Part shown: piece by piece, positions 25,857 to 35,257 of the stretch
Layout of the letters: every line of letters begins with the position of its first letter
Numbering within the stretch: the first letter of the stretch is position 1
Assembly: GCF_900078545.1 (NCBI RefSeq)
Contig: NZ_FLLS01000002.1
Coordinates: 558,001 to 622,000 of the forward strand
DNA from: Olegusella massiliensis
Lineage (GTDB): Bacteria; Actinomycetota; Coriobacteriia; Coriobacteriales; Atopobiaceae
Length of the DNA stretch: 64,000 nucleotides
Reading direction: 5' to 3'
Notes under the pieces: generated by a model
What the model was told of the DNA's origin: nothing
What the model saw: only the letters and a program-made list of their open reading frames with translations
Database searches by the model: none
Program-made: the position numbers and the translations under genes

Positions 25857-28800
25857 ATGAAGCTTAAACGTCGCATCTCAGTACTCACCATGGTGATGAT
25901 GGCACTGCTCGTGAGCGCAGTGGCCATCGTACTACCAAACTACGCACGCGCTGCCGGTTCTCAAGATAGAACGGCACTTATCAGTCCCACGCTAAAGGGT
26001 GTGGTCTCGCAAAACGGTAAGCAGGTCACTGACACCGTGGACCCCGAAAAGCCCTTTGATGTGAAAGTCACCTTCCGCTTCCCCATTATCAAAGATTCTA
26101 TGATTGGGTCGCCTGCGGCAGGAGGCATCAACAAAGCATCCGATCAGGTCAACGATGGTGATTATGCAGAGTTCAGCTTGGGCGAGAACTTTAAAGCGAC
26201 CGAAGCGTCCGGCAACTCCGTTCCTGTCTACCTGCAGGCGCCAGGCAGCCCTGATGACGGCAAGCAGGTTGGCACCATCACACTCAGCCAAGATGGAGAC
26301 GGCCCTGTCACGGCTCGCATGACCTTCCATGACCCCAACGGGCAGTTTGAGTTCGAAAGCGATGGCAGAAGGGACCTCACGGTCCACTTTACCGGCCATT
26401 ACCAAGCTTCCGAACAGTCCTCACAAACGCCCGGCAGCAACAAGCGGTTCGTCAAAGTGCTCGATAAGACCTACTCCTTCCCCACCGTAGAAGAGAAGGT
26501 CCAGTACAGCCTCACTAAAGCGGGCGCCCTGGACGATGCGTCCACCAAAGAGTCCATCACCTGGATAAGCACTGTGAAAAAGACGTCCAGCGCCGGAGCC
26601 ACCAACCTTGGCGGAGAGACGTTTACCGACAACCTCTCGAAGGTTGGCGAGTACGTCGCGGGAAGCTTTACCGTGAATAACCAGGCTATTGATGATGCCC
26701 TCGTCTATGACGCAGCGACCAAGACCGTGACGTACGTCTTCCCCAATGACTTCCAAGGTTCAACCGCCAAGATTAGCTTCCAAACCAAGGTGCCCAACCC
26801 TGCAACCACCGTCTCGGTGACCAACGAGGCCACGCTCAAGATTCCAAATGCCGAAGAAAAGCGGGACAAGACCACAGTTGTCGTGCATCGCCCGGTCGAA
26901 CTCAAGAAAAACCTGCTGAAGATTGACGTCAACAAGGACACCGGCGAGCGCGAGCTCATCTGGACCATCATTGCCGGTAACCCATATGAGAGCTACGGAC
27001 CTGCCTGGGTCGGCGACATCCTCAGTGGGTCGCTTGACGGCCAGAAGGCGCCCAAGCGCGTCGACGTCACCTATGAGCACAGTATGACCGGGAAAGACGG
27101 TAGCTGGACACAGGTCACCGATGTACAGGCGCCCGCTGACCCGACGTCATTTCCCAAGTTCCCAGCGGGGGAAGACAAGACGTGTCCGGACCTATCTGCC
27201 TACAACGCAGAACTCTATAAGCTCGGCGCCGGGTGGCATGAGCCCACCAAGCCACTACAAGCAAACGATGAGTACAAGCCCGTCGAGAACCGTTGGTTCT
27301 TCATCAAGAATCTCAGTGGCCTGTACCGCATCACCGTCAAGCAGATATATGACGCAAACACTAAAGTCGGACCACTCAAGAATGATGCCGAGATACACAC
27401 CTGCGCCGAGGTGGTCTATCCCAAGAACCCGCCCGTCTACAGCGGTCTGGCAACCATCGAAAAGCACGCCATGAAAAGCTATAAATCTACGGTGCTAAAC
27501 CAGGGGTTGCTGCCGTGGTCGGTGACGGTGGACTTCACCAACGTCTTTCCGTCTGACGAGCGCTTTGCCTATGAATGCTTCTATTACGGAAGCGAAGACG
27601 CCTTCGATGCGGAGAAGAACACCCTCCAGGTGCAGGGCTCATTTGACCAGGACCTGCTGAAAAAACTGATTGCAGGCGAGCAGAACGAAACCTTCTTCAA
27701 CTTCAATCAGGCGTATGTGCCAGGCTCGCTGAGCTACAAGGACGAGAATGCCACAGAAGGCCAGCCGGGCGCACAGCTTGCCGAGACGGTGCTTCCTATT
27801 GTGAATGCCAGCGGCACCAAGGTGGGTGAAATCGTCAAAATCAGCGGGTTCTCGCAAATCAAGAAGTACACCTTTACCCTCAACACGCGGGCACAAAACA
27901 TCGTCGAGCATTTGCAAAAGACGCTAAATGGGTCCTTTGAACTCAGGTATAAGAACACCGCCGTGCTCGCCGTGGGCAGCGGCGCGACCCTCAAGACCCT
28001 CTCCGCTGTCGATAGATACGAACTGCCGGGCAATCTCCTCGACAAGTTCGCCATGGAATATGACGCCAAGCTTGACAAGATGGACGATGTCAGCAAGAAC
28101 GGCTGGAAGAGCTCGTGGCGGGATTTCATCACCGGGATACCTGAGGTGGACACCACCAAGACCTTCAACCACAAGAACCGCACCGTCCTCTTTCGCATCG
28201 ACGTGAACCCACAGGGGCTCAAGCTGGGCGATTACCTCGCCCAACTTGGGGGCACCAAGCCTGCGGGCGACTTCACCAAGCTCACGATTCAAGACTCCCT
28301 GCAAGACGGCCTCACGCTGGTGCCTGTTGAGGATGGCGGGCCCGACTACTACCTCTATCAGGCCGAGCCGGGAACGCCTGGCTTCATCGACTACGGCGGT
28401 GTCGTTATTCCGGGCAGCGCGCCATTTGCCTCGTTCATGCCACCAGGAAAGGCTGTTAAGAAGCTGACGCCTGACCAGGCCAAGCTTACGTTCGACAAGG
28501 CAAACATGACCTGGACGTTCAAGCAGTACGACGGAACGCCCTACTTCATCGTCATGCGCGCCAAGGTGTCGGAAGACGTCTTTGAGAAGCTCATGAAGAC
28601 CACACCTCAGGGCAAGGAGGTTACCTTCAAAAACAGCGTAACCCTCACCGCAGGTGACCAAAAGCTCGCCTCGGCAGCAGGCTCTGCCTCGGTCACCTCC
28701 ACCATGCTTTCCAAGCAAACGCCAAAGGTGGTGGGAGACCGCCTTGCGTGGAGCTTCGATTACAAGCCGTTCGACATTACGCTTCACAATGTGGTGCTTA

Positions 28801-30002
28801 AGGACACGCTGGACAAGAACATCGGCATTCCTATTGACGAAAAGGGCAATGCCGTCTTGGAGAATTTCACCATAAAGCGTTCCAACCAGCTGGCCGCAAG
28901 TGGCGAGTATGAAAACTATACCCCGGTTACCGTGGTGACCGGCACCCCGCAAGACGGCGAGGTTGGGCTTCGCTATGACGTGCGCGAGCACGCCATCACC
29001 TTCACGCTGCCCGAGACGCCCGAGGGTGCGCTGCCCTATGCCTACCGATTCGAGTATGAGACCATCCTCAAGCCGGTCGATTTGACCGCCAATGCAATTA
29101 ACAACCACGTCGAGCTCAGCGCCGATCTGGAGAAGCCCGGAGCCAGCGGTCATGCGGAACTGAAGACACAGGAGTACGCCGCCTTTGCCACCATTCAGAA
29201 TTATCCCTATGCCGTCATCAAGAAGGTCGATGAGCAGGGCAAACCACTCGCAGGGGCCGTCTTCCAGTACACCGATAACGCCAACCAAACCGTCACCTCG
29301 TTGAGCAATGCCGACGGTGTGCTTTACGTAATCAAACTTGCTGAGGGCACCACCACCGTAACTGAAACGACGGCTCCCGATGGGTACCTCAAACTCAAGG
29401 ACCCGCTGCAGCTTGAGGTGAGCGGCAACGACGTCAAAGTGACGAAGGCGCCCGATAACGCCGAAGGCACAGGGAGCTTCGACAGTCCGCTGCTGGTGAA
29501 GAACAAGAAGGTCAAGACGACCACCATCTCCGTCACCAAGCAGTGGCAGAACGACACCCCCGCAGAGCGCCCCTCCTCTATCACCATCACCCTAATCCGC
29601 AATGGTCAGCCCACGGATAAGACGTTGGTTTTGGATGCCGAGCACGGATGGACGGGAAGCTTCGAGCAGCTCCCCGTGCTCGATGAGGGCGGAAACCCCG
29701 TGGTCTATACGGTGGACGAAATCGCCGTCGAAGGGTACAAATCCACCATCGCCGGCAACCAGAAGACGGGCTTTACCATCACCAATACCAAGCCGGACAA
29801 ACCTCATGAGCCTGGCAAACCTCCCAAGCCAGGCAAACCTCATGAGCACGGCACGCCTAAGCAGCCCAAGAAGTCTAAGAAGTCGCTCATCCCCCAGACG
29901 GGCGATACCACCAGCGGCTATTGCTTGGCAGGATTGACGCTCACCGCCGCGCTAGCTGCGCTCTTCCTGGGGCGTCGCCTCAGCTCAAGCCGCATCGGAT
30001 AG
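25857..30002 (+). CDS. LPXTG-type surface adhesin with Cna-B and SpaA domains (IPQTG anchor)
   Basis: 1381 residues from the ATG at 25857, preceded by AAAGGAG; the upstream in-frame ATG at 25773 would put 28 non-signal residues in front. A signal peptide (MKLKRRISVLTMVMMALLVSAV...) is followed by several collagen-binding-like beta domains (for example TWISTVKKTSSAGATNLGGE). Near the C terminus there is a SpaA-type domain (YAVIKKVDEQGKPLAGAVFQ), a Cna-B domain (ISVTKQWQNDTPAERPSSIT) and a Pro/Lys/His wall-spanning stretch with repeated PGKP. The anchor is LIPQTGD, a helix, then RR. It should be attached by sortase. A strong terminator follows at once. Confidence 0.9.
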   Translation: MKLKRRISVLTMVMMALLVSAVAIVLPNYARAAGSQDRTALISPTLKGVVSQNGKQVTDTVDPEKPFDVKVTFRFPIIKDSMIGSPAAGGINKASDQVNDGDYAEFSLGENFKATEASGNSVPVYLQAPGSPDDGKQVGTITLSQDGDGPVTARMTFHDPNGQFEFESDGRRDLTVHFTGHYQASEQSSQTPGSNKRFVKVLDKTYSFPTVEEKVQYSLTKAGALDDASTKESITWISTVKKTSSAGATNLGGETFTDNLSKVGEYVAGSFTVNNQAIDDALVYDAATKTVTYVFPNDFQGSTAKISFQTKVPNPATTVSVTNEATLKIPNAEEKRDKTTVVVHRPVELKKNLLKIDVNKDTGERELIWTIIAGNPYESYGPAWVGDILSGSLDGQKAPKRVDVTYEHSMTGKDGSWTQVTDVQAPADPTSFPKFPAGEDKTCPDLSAYNAELYKLGAGWHEPTKPLQANDEYKPVENRWFFIKNLSGLYRITVKQIYDANTKVGPLKNDAEIHTCAEVVYPKNPPVYSGLATIEKHAMKSYKSTVLNQGLLPWSVTVDFTNVFPSDERFAYECFYYGSEDAFDAEKNTLQVQGSFDQDLLKKLIAGEQNETFFNFNQAYVPGSLSYKDENATEGQPGAQLAETVLPIVNASGTKVGEIVKISGFSQIKKYTFTLNTRAQNIVEHLQKTLNGSFELRYKNTAVLAVGSGATLKTLSAVDRYELPGNLLDKFAMEYDAKLDKMDDVSKNGWKSSWRDFITGIPEVDTTKTFNHKNRTVLFRIDVNPQGLKLGDYLAQLGGTKPAGDFTKLTIQDSLQDGLTLVPVEDGGPDYYLYQAEPGTPGFIDYGGVVIPGSAPFASFMPPGKAVKKLTPDQAKLTFDKANMTWTFKQYDGTPYFIVMRAKVSEDVFEKLMKTTPQGKEVTFKNSVTLTAGDQKLASAAGSASVTSTMLSKQTPKVVGDRLAWSFDYKPFDITLHNVVLKDTLDKNIGIPIDEKGNAVLENFTIKRSNQLAASGEYENYTPVTVVTGTPQDGEVGLRYDVREHAITFTLPETPEGALPYAYRFEYETILKPVDLTANAINNHVELSADLEKPGASGHAELKTQEYAAFATIQNYPYAVIKKVDEQGKPLAGAVFQYTDNANQTVTSLSNADGVLYVIKLAEGTTTVTETTAPDGYLKLKDPLQLEVSGNDVKVTKAPDNAEGTGSFDSPLLVKNKKVKTTTISVTKQWQNDTPAERPSSITITLIRNGQPTDKTLVLDAEHGWTGSFEQLPVLDEGGNPVVYTVDEIAVEGYKSTIAGNQKTGFTITNTKPDKPHEPGKPPKPGKPHEHGTPKQPKKSKKSLIPQTGDTTSGYCLAGLTLTAALAALFLGRRLSSSRIG

Positions 30003-30038
30003 GCTCAAGGCACCCAGGCGCCACAGAAAAGCAAGACC

Positions 30039-30066
30039 GGGAGGGCCCCAAGGGTCCTCCTTTTTT
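30039..30066 (+). terminator. Rho-independent terminator of the IPQTG adhesin
   Basis: A GGAGG-GCCC / GGGT-CCTCC stem with a 3-4 base loop is followed by TTTTTT, 37 bases after the stop. Confidence 0.85.
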
Positions 30067-30069
30067 AAT

Positions 30070-30414
30070 ATGAGCAGGACATTGTCAAGAGACAAAATCG
30101 GTCCTGGCTCCTACCCGCCCGACTTCAACCCCGCCAGGACTTTCATTTTCTACAACGACCGGCAGGATCGGGAACACATCCGCTTCACCGTCGCTCATGA
30201 GCTCGCGCACTGTCACGGTAAGTGCTTGGGCGACGACACACTGCGCGCGCAGTGCATCCGCGAGGACATCTTCATCGTGTCGTCCAACCTCGGCGGCCTC
30301 GACAAGGACAACTACTTCTGGGGTGGCAGCTCCATCCTGGGTCCGTTCGCCAAGACCTGGGGGCCGCATTACTACGCCGGTATGCCCTTTACCGCAGAAG
30401 GCGCCGACGAGTAG
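30070..30414 (+). pseudogene. Truncated ImmA/IrrE-type metallopeptidase remnant
   Basis: The first 50 residues match the zinc-peptidase core of ImmA/IrrE proteins (FYNDRQDREHIRFTVAHELAH, with HExxH). The part that should follow is replaced by unrelated sequence (NYFWGGSSILGPFAKTWGPH), and the N-terminal HTH domain is missing. It is a 114-codon chimera left by deletion and is probably not functional. IrrE-type proteases normally cut repressors in mobile elements, so this is a scar of such an element. Confidence 0.55.
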
Positions 30415-30417
30415 GCC

Positions 30418-30867
30418 ATGTACACCGCAACGATCGACATTTCGCAGGCCACGTGCTTCCTCTACAAACATAACCCCGCGGTCGACGGCATCGATTGGCG
30501 CCCCGAGAAGTACGTCGGCATGTTCCAGGGCGGCTTTGGCAGAAAGGATCCTCCACAACTTGGGGATGAGGTCCTGTTCAACGCAATCTATTACAACCGG
30601 GAAGACCTGCTCGAGCGCTACCGCAGCCGCTATGCAGATGTCAGATTCCTCTTCACCCCAGACTATTCCCAGTTCGGTGACGTAAGCGACCTCGAAGAGT
30701 ACTACCGCCTGCTCAAGGCCCGCATCGTTGACATCTGATTCGCGATGGAACTCGGCGCGGTCGTCATTCCGTTCATCACGGTACCAACTCCCGAGAGCGT
30801 CGGATTCGCCCTCGACGGGCTGAAGGACTGCTCGGTCGTGGCGTTCAGCACGGTTCACGTCGACTAG
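30418..30867 (+). pseudogene. DUF4417 protein with in-frame TGA
   Basis: The first 106 codons (YTATIDISQATCFLYKHNPA ... LLKARIVDI) end at TGA (30736-30738). The same frame then continues with family sequence FAMELGAVVIPFITVPTPES and VGFALDGLKDCSVVAFSTVH to TAG at 30867. DUF4417 proteins are short phage/plasmid-linked proteins of unknown function. The single nonsense codon in an otherwise intact frame suggests recent inactivation. Confidence 0.6.
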
Positions 30868-30996
30868 GATAATGGCTCCACTCTTGACCTGCTGAAAAGT
30901 ATTGACCAATGGCGACTCAACTAGGTGAAAGAAGTTGAATAATACCCGAGAGATGTTAAAATTTTCCTCAAAGTATCCGCCAACTTGGAGGAAATC

Positions 30997-32847
30997 ATGA
31001 GGAAAAGTACAAAAAGGGTGATCAGCCTGTTGATCGCCCCGTTGGTGTTTTTAGGGATGATGGTCGCTAATATAGTGCCTCCCCAAAGCGCTAGCGCACA
31101 AGGACAGGTAAGAATCGAGATTTTACCGGAGATTTTCATAAACGAGCAGACGGAAGCCTTCTTCGACTCGCCTCAGCAAGCTATCGGGGCAAAACGTACG
31201 CTTAACGTTTATGGCGGAGTGCAGCAGCCTAAGGTTCTAGAGACCTGGAAGAATATCGCCTTCCAGGTTTATGACGGCGACGGGAACCTTATTGAGACGA
31301 CCAAGGGAACCGTCGGGGATCCTGCTCGATGGGGCGGAGCAAAGTATCTAGGCCCGTACCCGCAGGGCAAGACCTACACCGTAAAGGTTGACAACTCGAC
31401 TGTTCCAGAGGGCTACCATTCCTGGTTCACCGCTAAAAAATCGGGTTACCCAGGTGGCGCGACCGACGTGATGACGGTAGGCTCCGACAACTATTCGGCC
31501 ACCAACCCGAAGGAAAACGTAAACCCCATAGCTGAAACGCGTTTTCACCTTGACATAGCCAGTGTCGCCTACGCGAAGAACGCGGACGTGGCCAAGAATC
31601 TTTTCGTGGTTGAAAACGACAAGGTTACCGGGATAAATACCAAGTACACCGAAGGCAAGGACTACGTCATAAAAACAGTCGCTAAAGACGGAACAGTGCC
31701 TCAGCCAACTCAGGCGGAAGTAGCGAATCTTACCGATGAGGGCTACATGCCGGAGGGCTTCTACTTCATGTACAAAGATCAGAAGTCTTCGCTTCAGAAC
31801 ATCCGTGCACGCAAAGGCAACTTTTCGTACCTCAGGTGGTGGGAAGGAAATGATGGGGTCAACACTTTTGAAAAGTTCAAGTCTTCCAGCGTTTTCGTCA
31901 CCACTTTGAATCAGCGTGTTCCAGAGGTTAAGTTCTACAAGGCCGCTAGCGAGGGCGCTGAGCCAGAGGTACTGGCGTCGATGCAGGTTTATTACGGGCA
32001 CTCGGCAGCGCAAAACTGCCTAAGCGATGGCACGACCTGCCTGCCAAAGGAGCTTCCTGCCGCACCGACCAAACAGGGGTACGTGTTTAAGCAATGGAAC
32101 ACCAAGGCTGACGGCTCTGGCGATGTCTTCGACGCCAACACGGTGGTTAAGGGAGATTTGGCGGTATACCCGATTTATGTCGTCAATACCCCACCCGTGC
32201 TTGAGGTGAAGGACGCAACGATTACCGCCGGCGAACAGCTGGATCTGCGCTCACTGATAACCAAGGCAGCTGATGAGCAGGACGGAGCAAACCTGGCCGA
32301 TAAAGTCGTCATAGAGCAAGGAGATTTCGACAGCTCTAAAGCGGGGGTCTACGAGGTTAAGTTCACGCTTGCCGACTCTAACGGGGAAACCGTAACCGCG
32401 ATCGCAAAGATTACGGTTTATGTCGTCAATACCCCACCCGTGCTTGAGGTGAAGGACGCAACGATTACCGCCGGCGAACAGCTGGATCTGCGCTCACTGA
32501 TAACCAAGGCAGCTGATGAGCAGGACGGAGCAAACCTGGCCGATAAAGTCGTCATAGAGCAAGGAGATTTCGACAGCTCTAAAGCGGGGGTCTACGAGGT
32601 TAAGTTCACGCTTGCCGACTCTAACGGGGAAACCGTAACCGCGATCGCAAAGATTACGGTTAAGGAGGCGGCGCAGACAAAGCCAACGGATACGACAAAA
32701 CCGACTGAGCAGAAAAAGACCACCGTCAAGAAGAGCAAACGCAACTTGCCGGCAACCGGTTCTGCTGGATCCGGGTTATTGGAGGTCGCGCTTGCCTGTG
32801 GACTAGCCAGTATCGCTATCTCAAGGCGGGTGAAAAGAAACAGCTAG
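30997..32847 (+). CDS. LPXTG surface protein with two identical Ig-like repeats (LPATG anchor)
   Basis: 616 residues. The ATG at 30997 has GGAGG six bases upstream; the longer frame starts at TTG 30985. A signal peptide (RVISLLIAPLVFLGMMVANI) is followed by a ~330-residue N-terminal region, an InlB/Flg_new-type repeat (KQGYVFKQWNTKADGSG), and then two perfect copies of an 81-residue beta domain (VVNTPPVLEVKDATITAGEQ...), probably DUF5011/cadherin-like. A Thr/Lys-rich linker leads to LPATGS, a helix and RR. It should be sortase-anchored. It is lower in GC than the IPQTG adhesin and is bordered by remnants, so it may have been acquired separately. Confidence 0.88.
   Translation: MRKSTKRVISLLIAPLVFLGMMVANIVPPQSASAQGQVRIEILPEIFINEQTEAFFDSPQQAIGAKRTLNVYGGVQQPKVLETWKNIAFQVYDGDGNLIETTKGTVGDPARWGGAKYLGPYPQGKTYTVKVDNSTVPEGYHSWFTAKKSGYPGGATDVMTVGSDNYSATNPKENVNPIAETRFHLDIASVAYAKNADVAKNLFVVENDKVTGINTKYTEGKDYVIKTVAKDGTVPQPTQAEVANLTDEGYMPEGFYFMYKDQKSSLQNIRARKGNFSYLRWWEGNDGVNTFEKFKSSSVFVTTLNQRVPEVKFYKAASEGAEPEVLASMQVYYGHSAAQNCLSDGTTCLPKELPAAPTKQGYVFKQWNTKADGSGDVFDANTVVKGDLAVYPIYVVNTPPVLEVKDATITAGEQLDLRSLITKAADEQDGANLADKVVIEQGDFDSSKAGVYEVKFTLADSNGETVTAIAKITVYVVNTPPVLEVKDATITAGEQLDLRSLITKAADEQDGANLADKVVIEQGDFDSSKAGVYEVKFTLADSNGETVTAIAKITVKEAAQTKPTDTTKPTEQKKTTVKKSKRNLPATGSAGSGLLEVALACGLASIAISRRVKRNS
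32174..32659 (+). repeat. Perfect 243-bp tandem repeat inside the LPATG adhesin gene
   Basis: Two adjacent copies (32174-32416, 32417-32659) are identical as far as I can read, giving two 81-aa domains. Identity at synonymous sites points to a very recent duplication. Confidence 0.93.
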
Positions 32848-32874
32848 CCAAGATATATCCGCTTGATATCAACT

Positions 32875-32921
32875 AAATATGGGGTTGGGCGCTTCGTTCT
32901 GCGACGTCCGACCCCATATTT
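32875..32921. terminator. Hairpin terminator after the LPATG adhesin
   Basis: AAATATGGGGT pairs with ACCCCATATTT, with further partial pairing inside (TGGGCG/CGTCCG). TGTCTTAG follows. Confidence 0.8.
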
Positions 32922-33094
32922 GTCTTAGAAATCTTCGGGTTCTTTTCACAATCGGGGTTTAAAAAATTTAGTCATTAGCCCAATAATTCTTTGAAAATAG
33001 TCGCTAACTCGGGCAAATGCGACTGGATAAGCGCGCGAATCTATGGCTGTATGTACCTAACAAAACACCTCATCTGCCAAGGAGCACTGCAGCC
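32922..33094. other. Non-coding junction before the prophage remnant
   Basis: No gene is seen. This AT-rich stretch marks the left border of the mobile zone. Confidence 0.3.
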
Positions 33095-33202
33095 ATGAAC
33101 AACACAAAGGTCACCAGCGAAACCCTGCAGATGCGCGTCGATTCCTACGGGACGGTTCTTGCCTACGCCGACTACACGCTAGCTGTGTTGCGACAATGGT
33201 GA
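33095..33202 (+). CDS. 35-aa ORF, probable gene start remnant
   Basis: The ATG has AAGGAGC upstream (spacing is long). It encodes MNNTKVTSETLQMRVDSYGT and VLAYADYTLAVLRQW, then stops where the terminase remnant begins in another frame. It is probably the start of a gene joined to phage DNA by recombination. The family is unknown. Confidence 0.3.
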   Translation: MNNTKVTSETLQMRVDSYGTVLAYADYTLAVLRQW

Positions 33203-33614
33203 GGAACGCGCTGAAGTTTATGGGTGTGCTGCCGATCGGCAACAAGCATCCATCGTGTTCGAAGTGGCAGCCGACATGGTGAGAATGTGTCCTCCACTAG
33301 CCAAGCGGGTAAAGATCCTTAGAAGTCAAAAACGTATCATCTACTCCCCCACCAATTCCTTCTACCAGGTACTATCTGCCGAGGCCTATTCCAAACACGG
33401 ATTCAATATTTCCGGAGTGGTATTCGATGAGCTACACACCCAACCCAACCGGGCGCTCTTCGACGTGATGACCAAAGGCAGTGGGGATGCTCGCACCCAG
33501 CCGCTGTGCTTCTTGATCACAACAGCTGGAACCAACACTCATTCGATTTGCTACGAGCAACACCAAAAAGCCCAAGATATCCTAGAAGGCAAGAAGGTTA
33601 ATCCGACGTTCTAA
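33192..33614 (+). pseudogene. Phage large terminase (TerL), N-terminal part, broken
   Basis: The frame begins at about DNGEERAEVYGCAADRQQAS, so the Walker A end of the ATPase is already missing. It continues through the Walker B/ATPase region (ISGVVFDELHTQPNRALFDV) and the coupling motif (LITTAGTN), and reaches TAA at 33612-33614 in place of a sense codon. HK97-type terminases continue with VIYGADxDDDW, which is exactly what follows. This is a decayed prophage packaging ATPase. Confidence 0.75.
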
Positions 33615-33617
33615 CGG

Positions 33618-34922
33618 GTGATTTACGGCGCAGACCAAGATGATGATTGGACGGATGAAGCCGTGTGGCGTAAAGCCAACCCATCCTTGGACGTGACGGT
33701 ACCAATCCAGAAAGTTAGGGACGCTTGTAATAGTGCTCGCCAGAATCCGACTGAAGAAAACACCTTCAGACAGTTGCGTTTGAACCAGTGGGTCAAACAG
33801 TCTGTGCGGTGGATGCCTATGAATACCTGGAACAAAAACGATGGCCCAGTCCACTTGGATGAGTTAGAAGGCCGTGTTTGTTACGGCGGGCTCGACCTGG
33901 CATCCACCACCGATATCACTGCTTTCGTTCTCGTATTCCCACCCTACGGGGACGATGACAAATACGTGGTTGCACCCTGGTTTTGGATACCAGAAGACAA
34001 CCTGAAACTGAGGGTCGCCCGAGATCACGTCCCCTACAACCTGTGGAACAGTCAAGGATTCCTTGCCAGTGCCGGGTACGAGACGCACTACGGTTATATC
34101 GAGAAGTTCATTGAGGATCTTGGCACCCGGTTTAATATCCGAGAGATTGCTTTCGAGCGGTGGGGCGCGGTCCAAATGAGCCAAAACCTTGAGGATGCTG
34201 GTTTCACGGTGGCACCGTTTGGGCAAAGCTTCAAAGACATGTTCCCACCATCCAAGGAACTGATGAAGTTGGCGTTGGAAGGCAAGCTCGCCTATGGCGA
34301 GCACCCGGTGCTGGCATGGATGGTCGACAGCATTCACGTGCGCACCGACCCAGCTGGCAACATCAAGCTCGACAAGCAAAAATCCACCGAGAAGATCGAC
34401 GGCGGCGTCGCCACCATCATGGCGTTGGATCGGACAATGCTCATGAAAGACTGGCTTGTTATTGGCCTAAAGCACCCTGGCACCTATCTTTCCGCCTTCA
34501 TCTTGCAAACCAACAGCGCATGGAACCCTTACTCCTGGATTGATTCTGCCCCAGAGGACGGGGATGAGACGTCGCTGTTCGAAAGTTGGGGCAAAGATCC
34601 TGCTACGTTGGATTCAAAAGCCCCCAAGTTATTCAATGCAATAGACAGCATATCGACCCAACTTGTTTTACAGAAAAATCCAATTGTGTCGCTGCTTGTT
34701 TCGATTCCGTTTTATGTACTGCTTTTGATTTTGGTTACCACAATATGTTTTGCTCAAAAGCGACAAAGTGGAATTTTCGCATGCATATGTCTGCTGCTTC
34801 TCGTATTAAGCGCCTTGCTTGCACCCGGCGTAATCACGAGATATTATTTAGCACTCATCATGGCAATGCCCATACTAGCAGCACTAGTATATAGCGAAGA
34901 CAAAACCTGCAGCATTCAATAG
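33618..34922 (+). CDS. In-frame chimera: terminase nuclease half fused to a membrane-protein tail
   Basis: 434 residues from a GTG right after the terminase nonsense codon. Residues 1-~273 are the TerL C-terminal half: GGLDLASTTDITA supplies the first nuclease aspartates, and GGVATIMALDR is near the normal end. From about residue 275 the sequence switches without a frame break to WLVIGLKHPGTYLSAFILQT, two or more hydrophobic helices and GVITRYYLALIMAMPILAAL, the tail of a DUF6020-like polytopic membrane protein. No ribosome site is obvious. It is almost certainly a recombination scar, not a working protein. Confidence 0.6.
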   Translation: MIYGADQDDDWTDEAVWRKANPSLDVTVPIQKVRDACNSARQNPTEENTFRQLRLNQWVKQSVRWMPMNTWNKNDGPVHLDELEGRVCYGGLDLASTTDITAFVLVFPPYGDDDKYVVAPWFWIPEDNLKLRVARDHVPYNLWNSQGFLASAGYETHYGYIEKFIEDLGTRFNIREIAFERWGAVQMSQNLEDAGFTVAPFGQSFKDMFPPSKELMKLALEGKLAYGEHPVLAWMVDSIHVRTDPAGNIKLDKQKSTEKIDGGVATIMALDRTMLMKDWLVIGLKHPGTYLSAFILQTNSAWNPYSWIDSAPEDGDETSLFESWGKDPATLDSKAPKLFNAIDSISTQLVLQKNPIVSLLVSIPFYVLLLILVTTICFAQKRQSGIFACICLLLLVLSALLAPGVITRYYLALIMAMPILAALVYSEDKTCSIQ

Positions 34923-35019
34923 TGTCTCTATGTTTGCATAATCATTCAGTAACGTCAGAAACGGACATCGCTGAAAGCATGGTTTTTTTCTCACTTACGC
35001 CCCTCCCACTTTCCGACGA
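34923..35019. other. Short spacer between converging membrane-protein remnants
   Basis: Nothing coding is visible. Confidence 0.3.
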
Positions 35020-35230
35020 CTACTGATTCTTATTGTCATTTCTCATTACTATTGCCACCACGCCACAAACCAGCGGAAGCATAAGCACAAGAGGATACGC
35101 ATACCGTGTCTCCGCATAAACGGGTGAGATAAGGCGCGTTATCCACAACATAGCAATCAGAACAATAATTGGAACTAGCTTCACCTTCGGTAGTGCGTCG
35201 AACGTTGGTGTAAGCGGAATCTCATCAGTC
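35020..35230 (-). pseudogene. C-terminal fragment of a polytopic membrane protein
   Basis: The minus strand reads LPKVKLVPIIVLIAMLWITR, LISPVYAETRYAYPLVLMLP and LVCGVVAIVMRNDNKNQ before its stop at 35020. RYxxPL near the end resembles DUF6020-like or glycosyltransferase-associated membrane proteins, as in the terminase chimera that converges on it. It is cut at about 35230, next to the IS256 fragment. Confidence 0.6.
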
Positions 35231-35257
35231 GCCTAGAATGCCTGCATCATGCCACCG

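Noticed and set aside
27924-29288. 454-codon minus-strand ORF opposite the IPQTG adhesin
   Set aside because: Antisense shadow with leucine/glycine-rich random composition; the plus strand encodes a complete adhesin.
32174-32659. The 243-bp repeat as an assembly artefact
   Set aside because: Frame and domain boundaries are kept exactly and the second copy joins different downstream sequence, so a real duplication is simpler; read support could still be checked.
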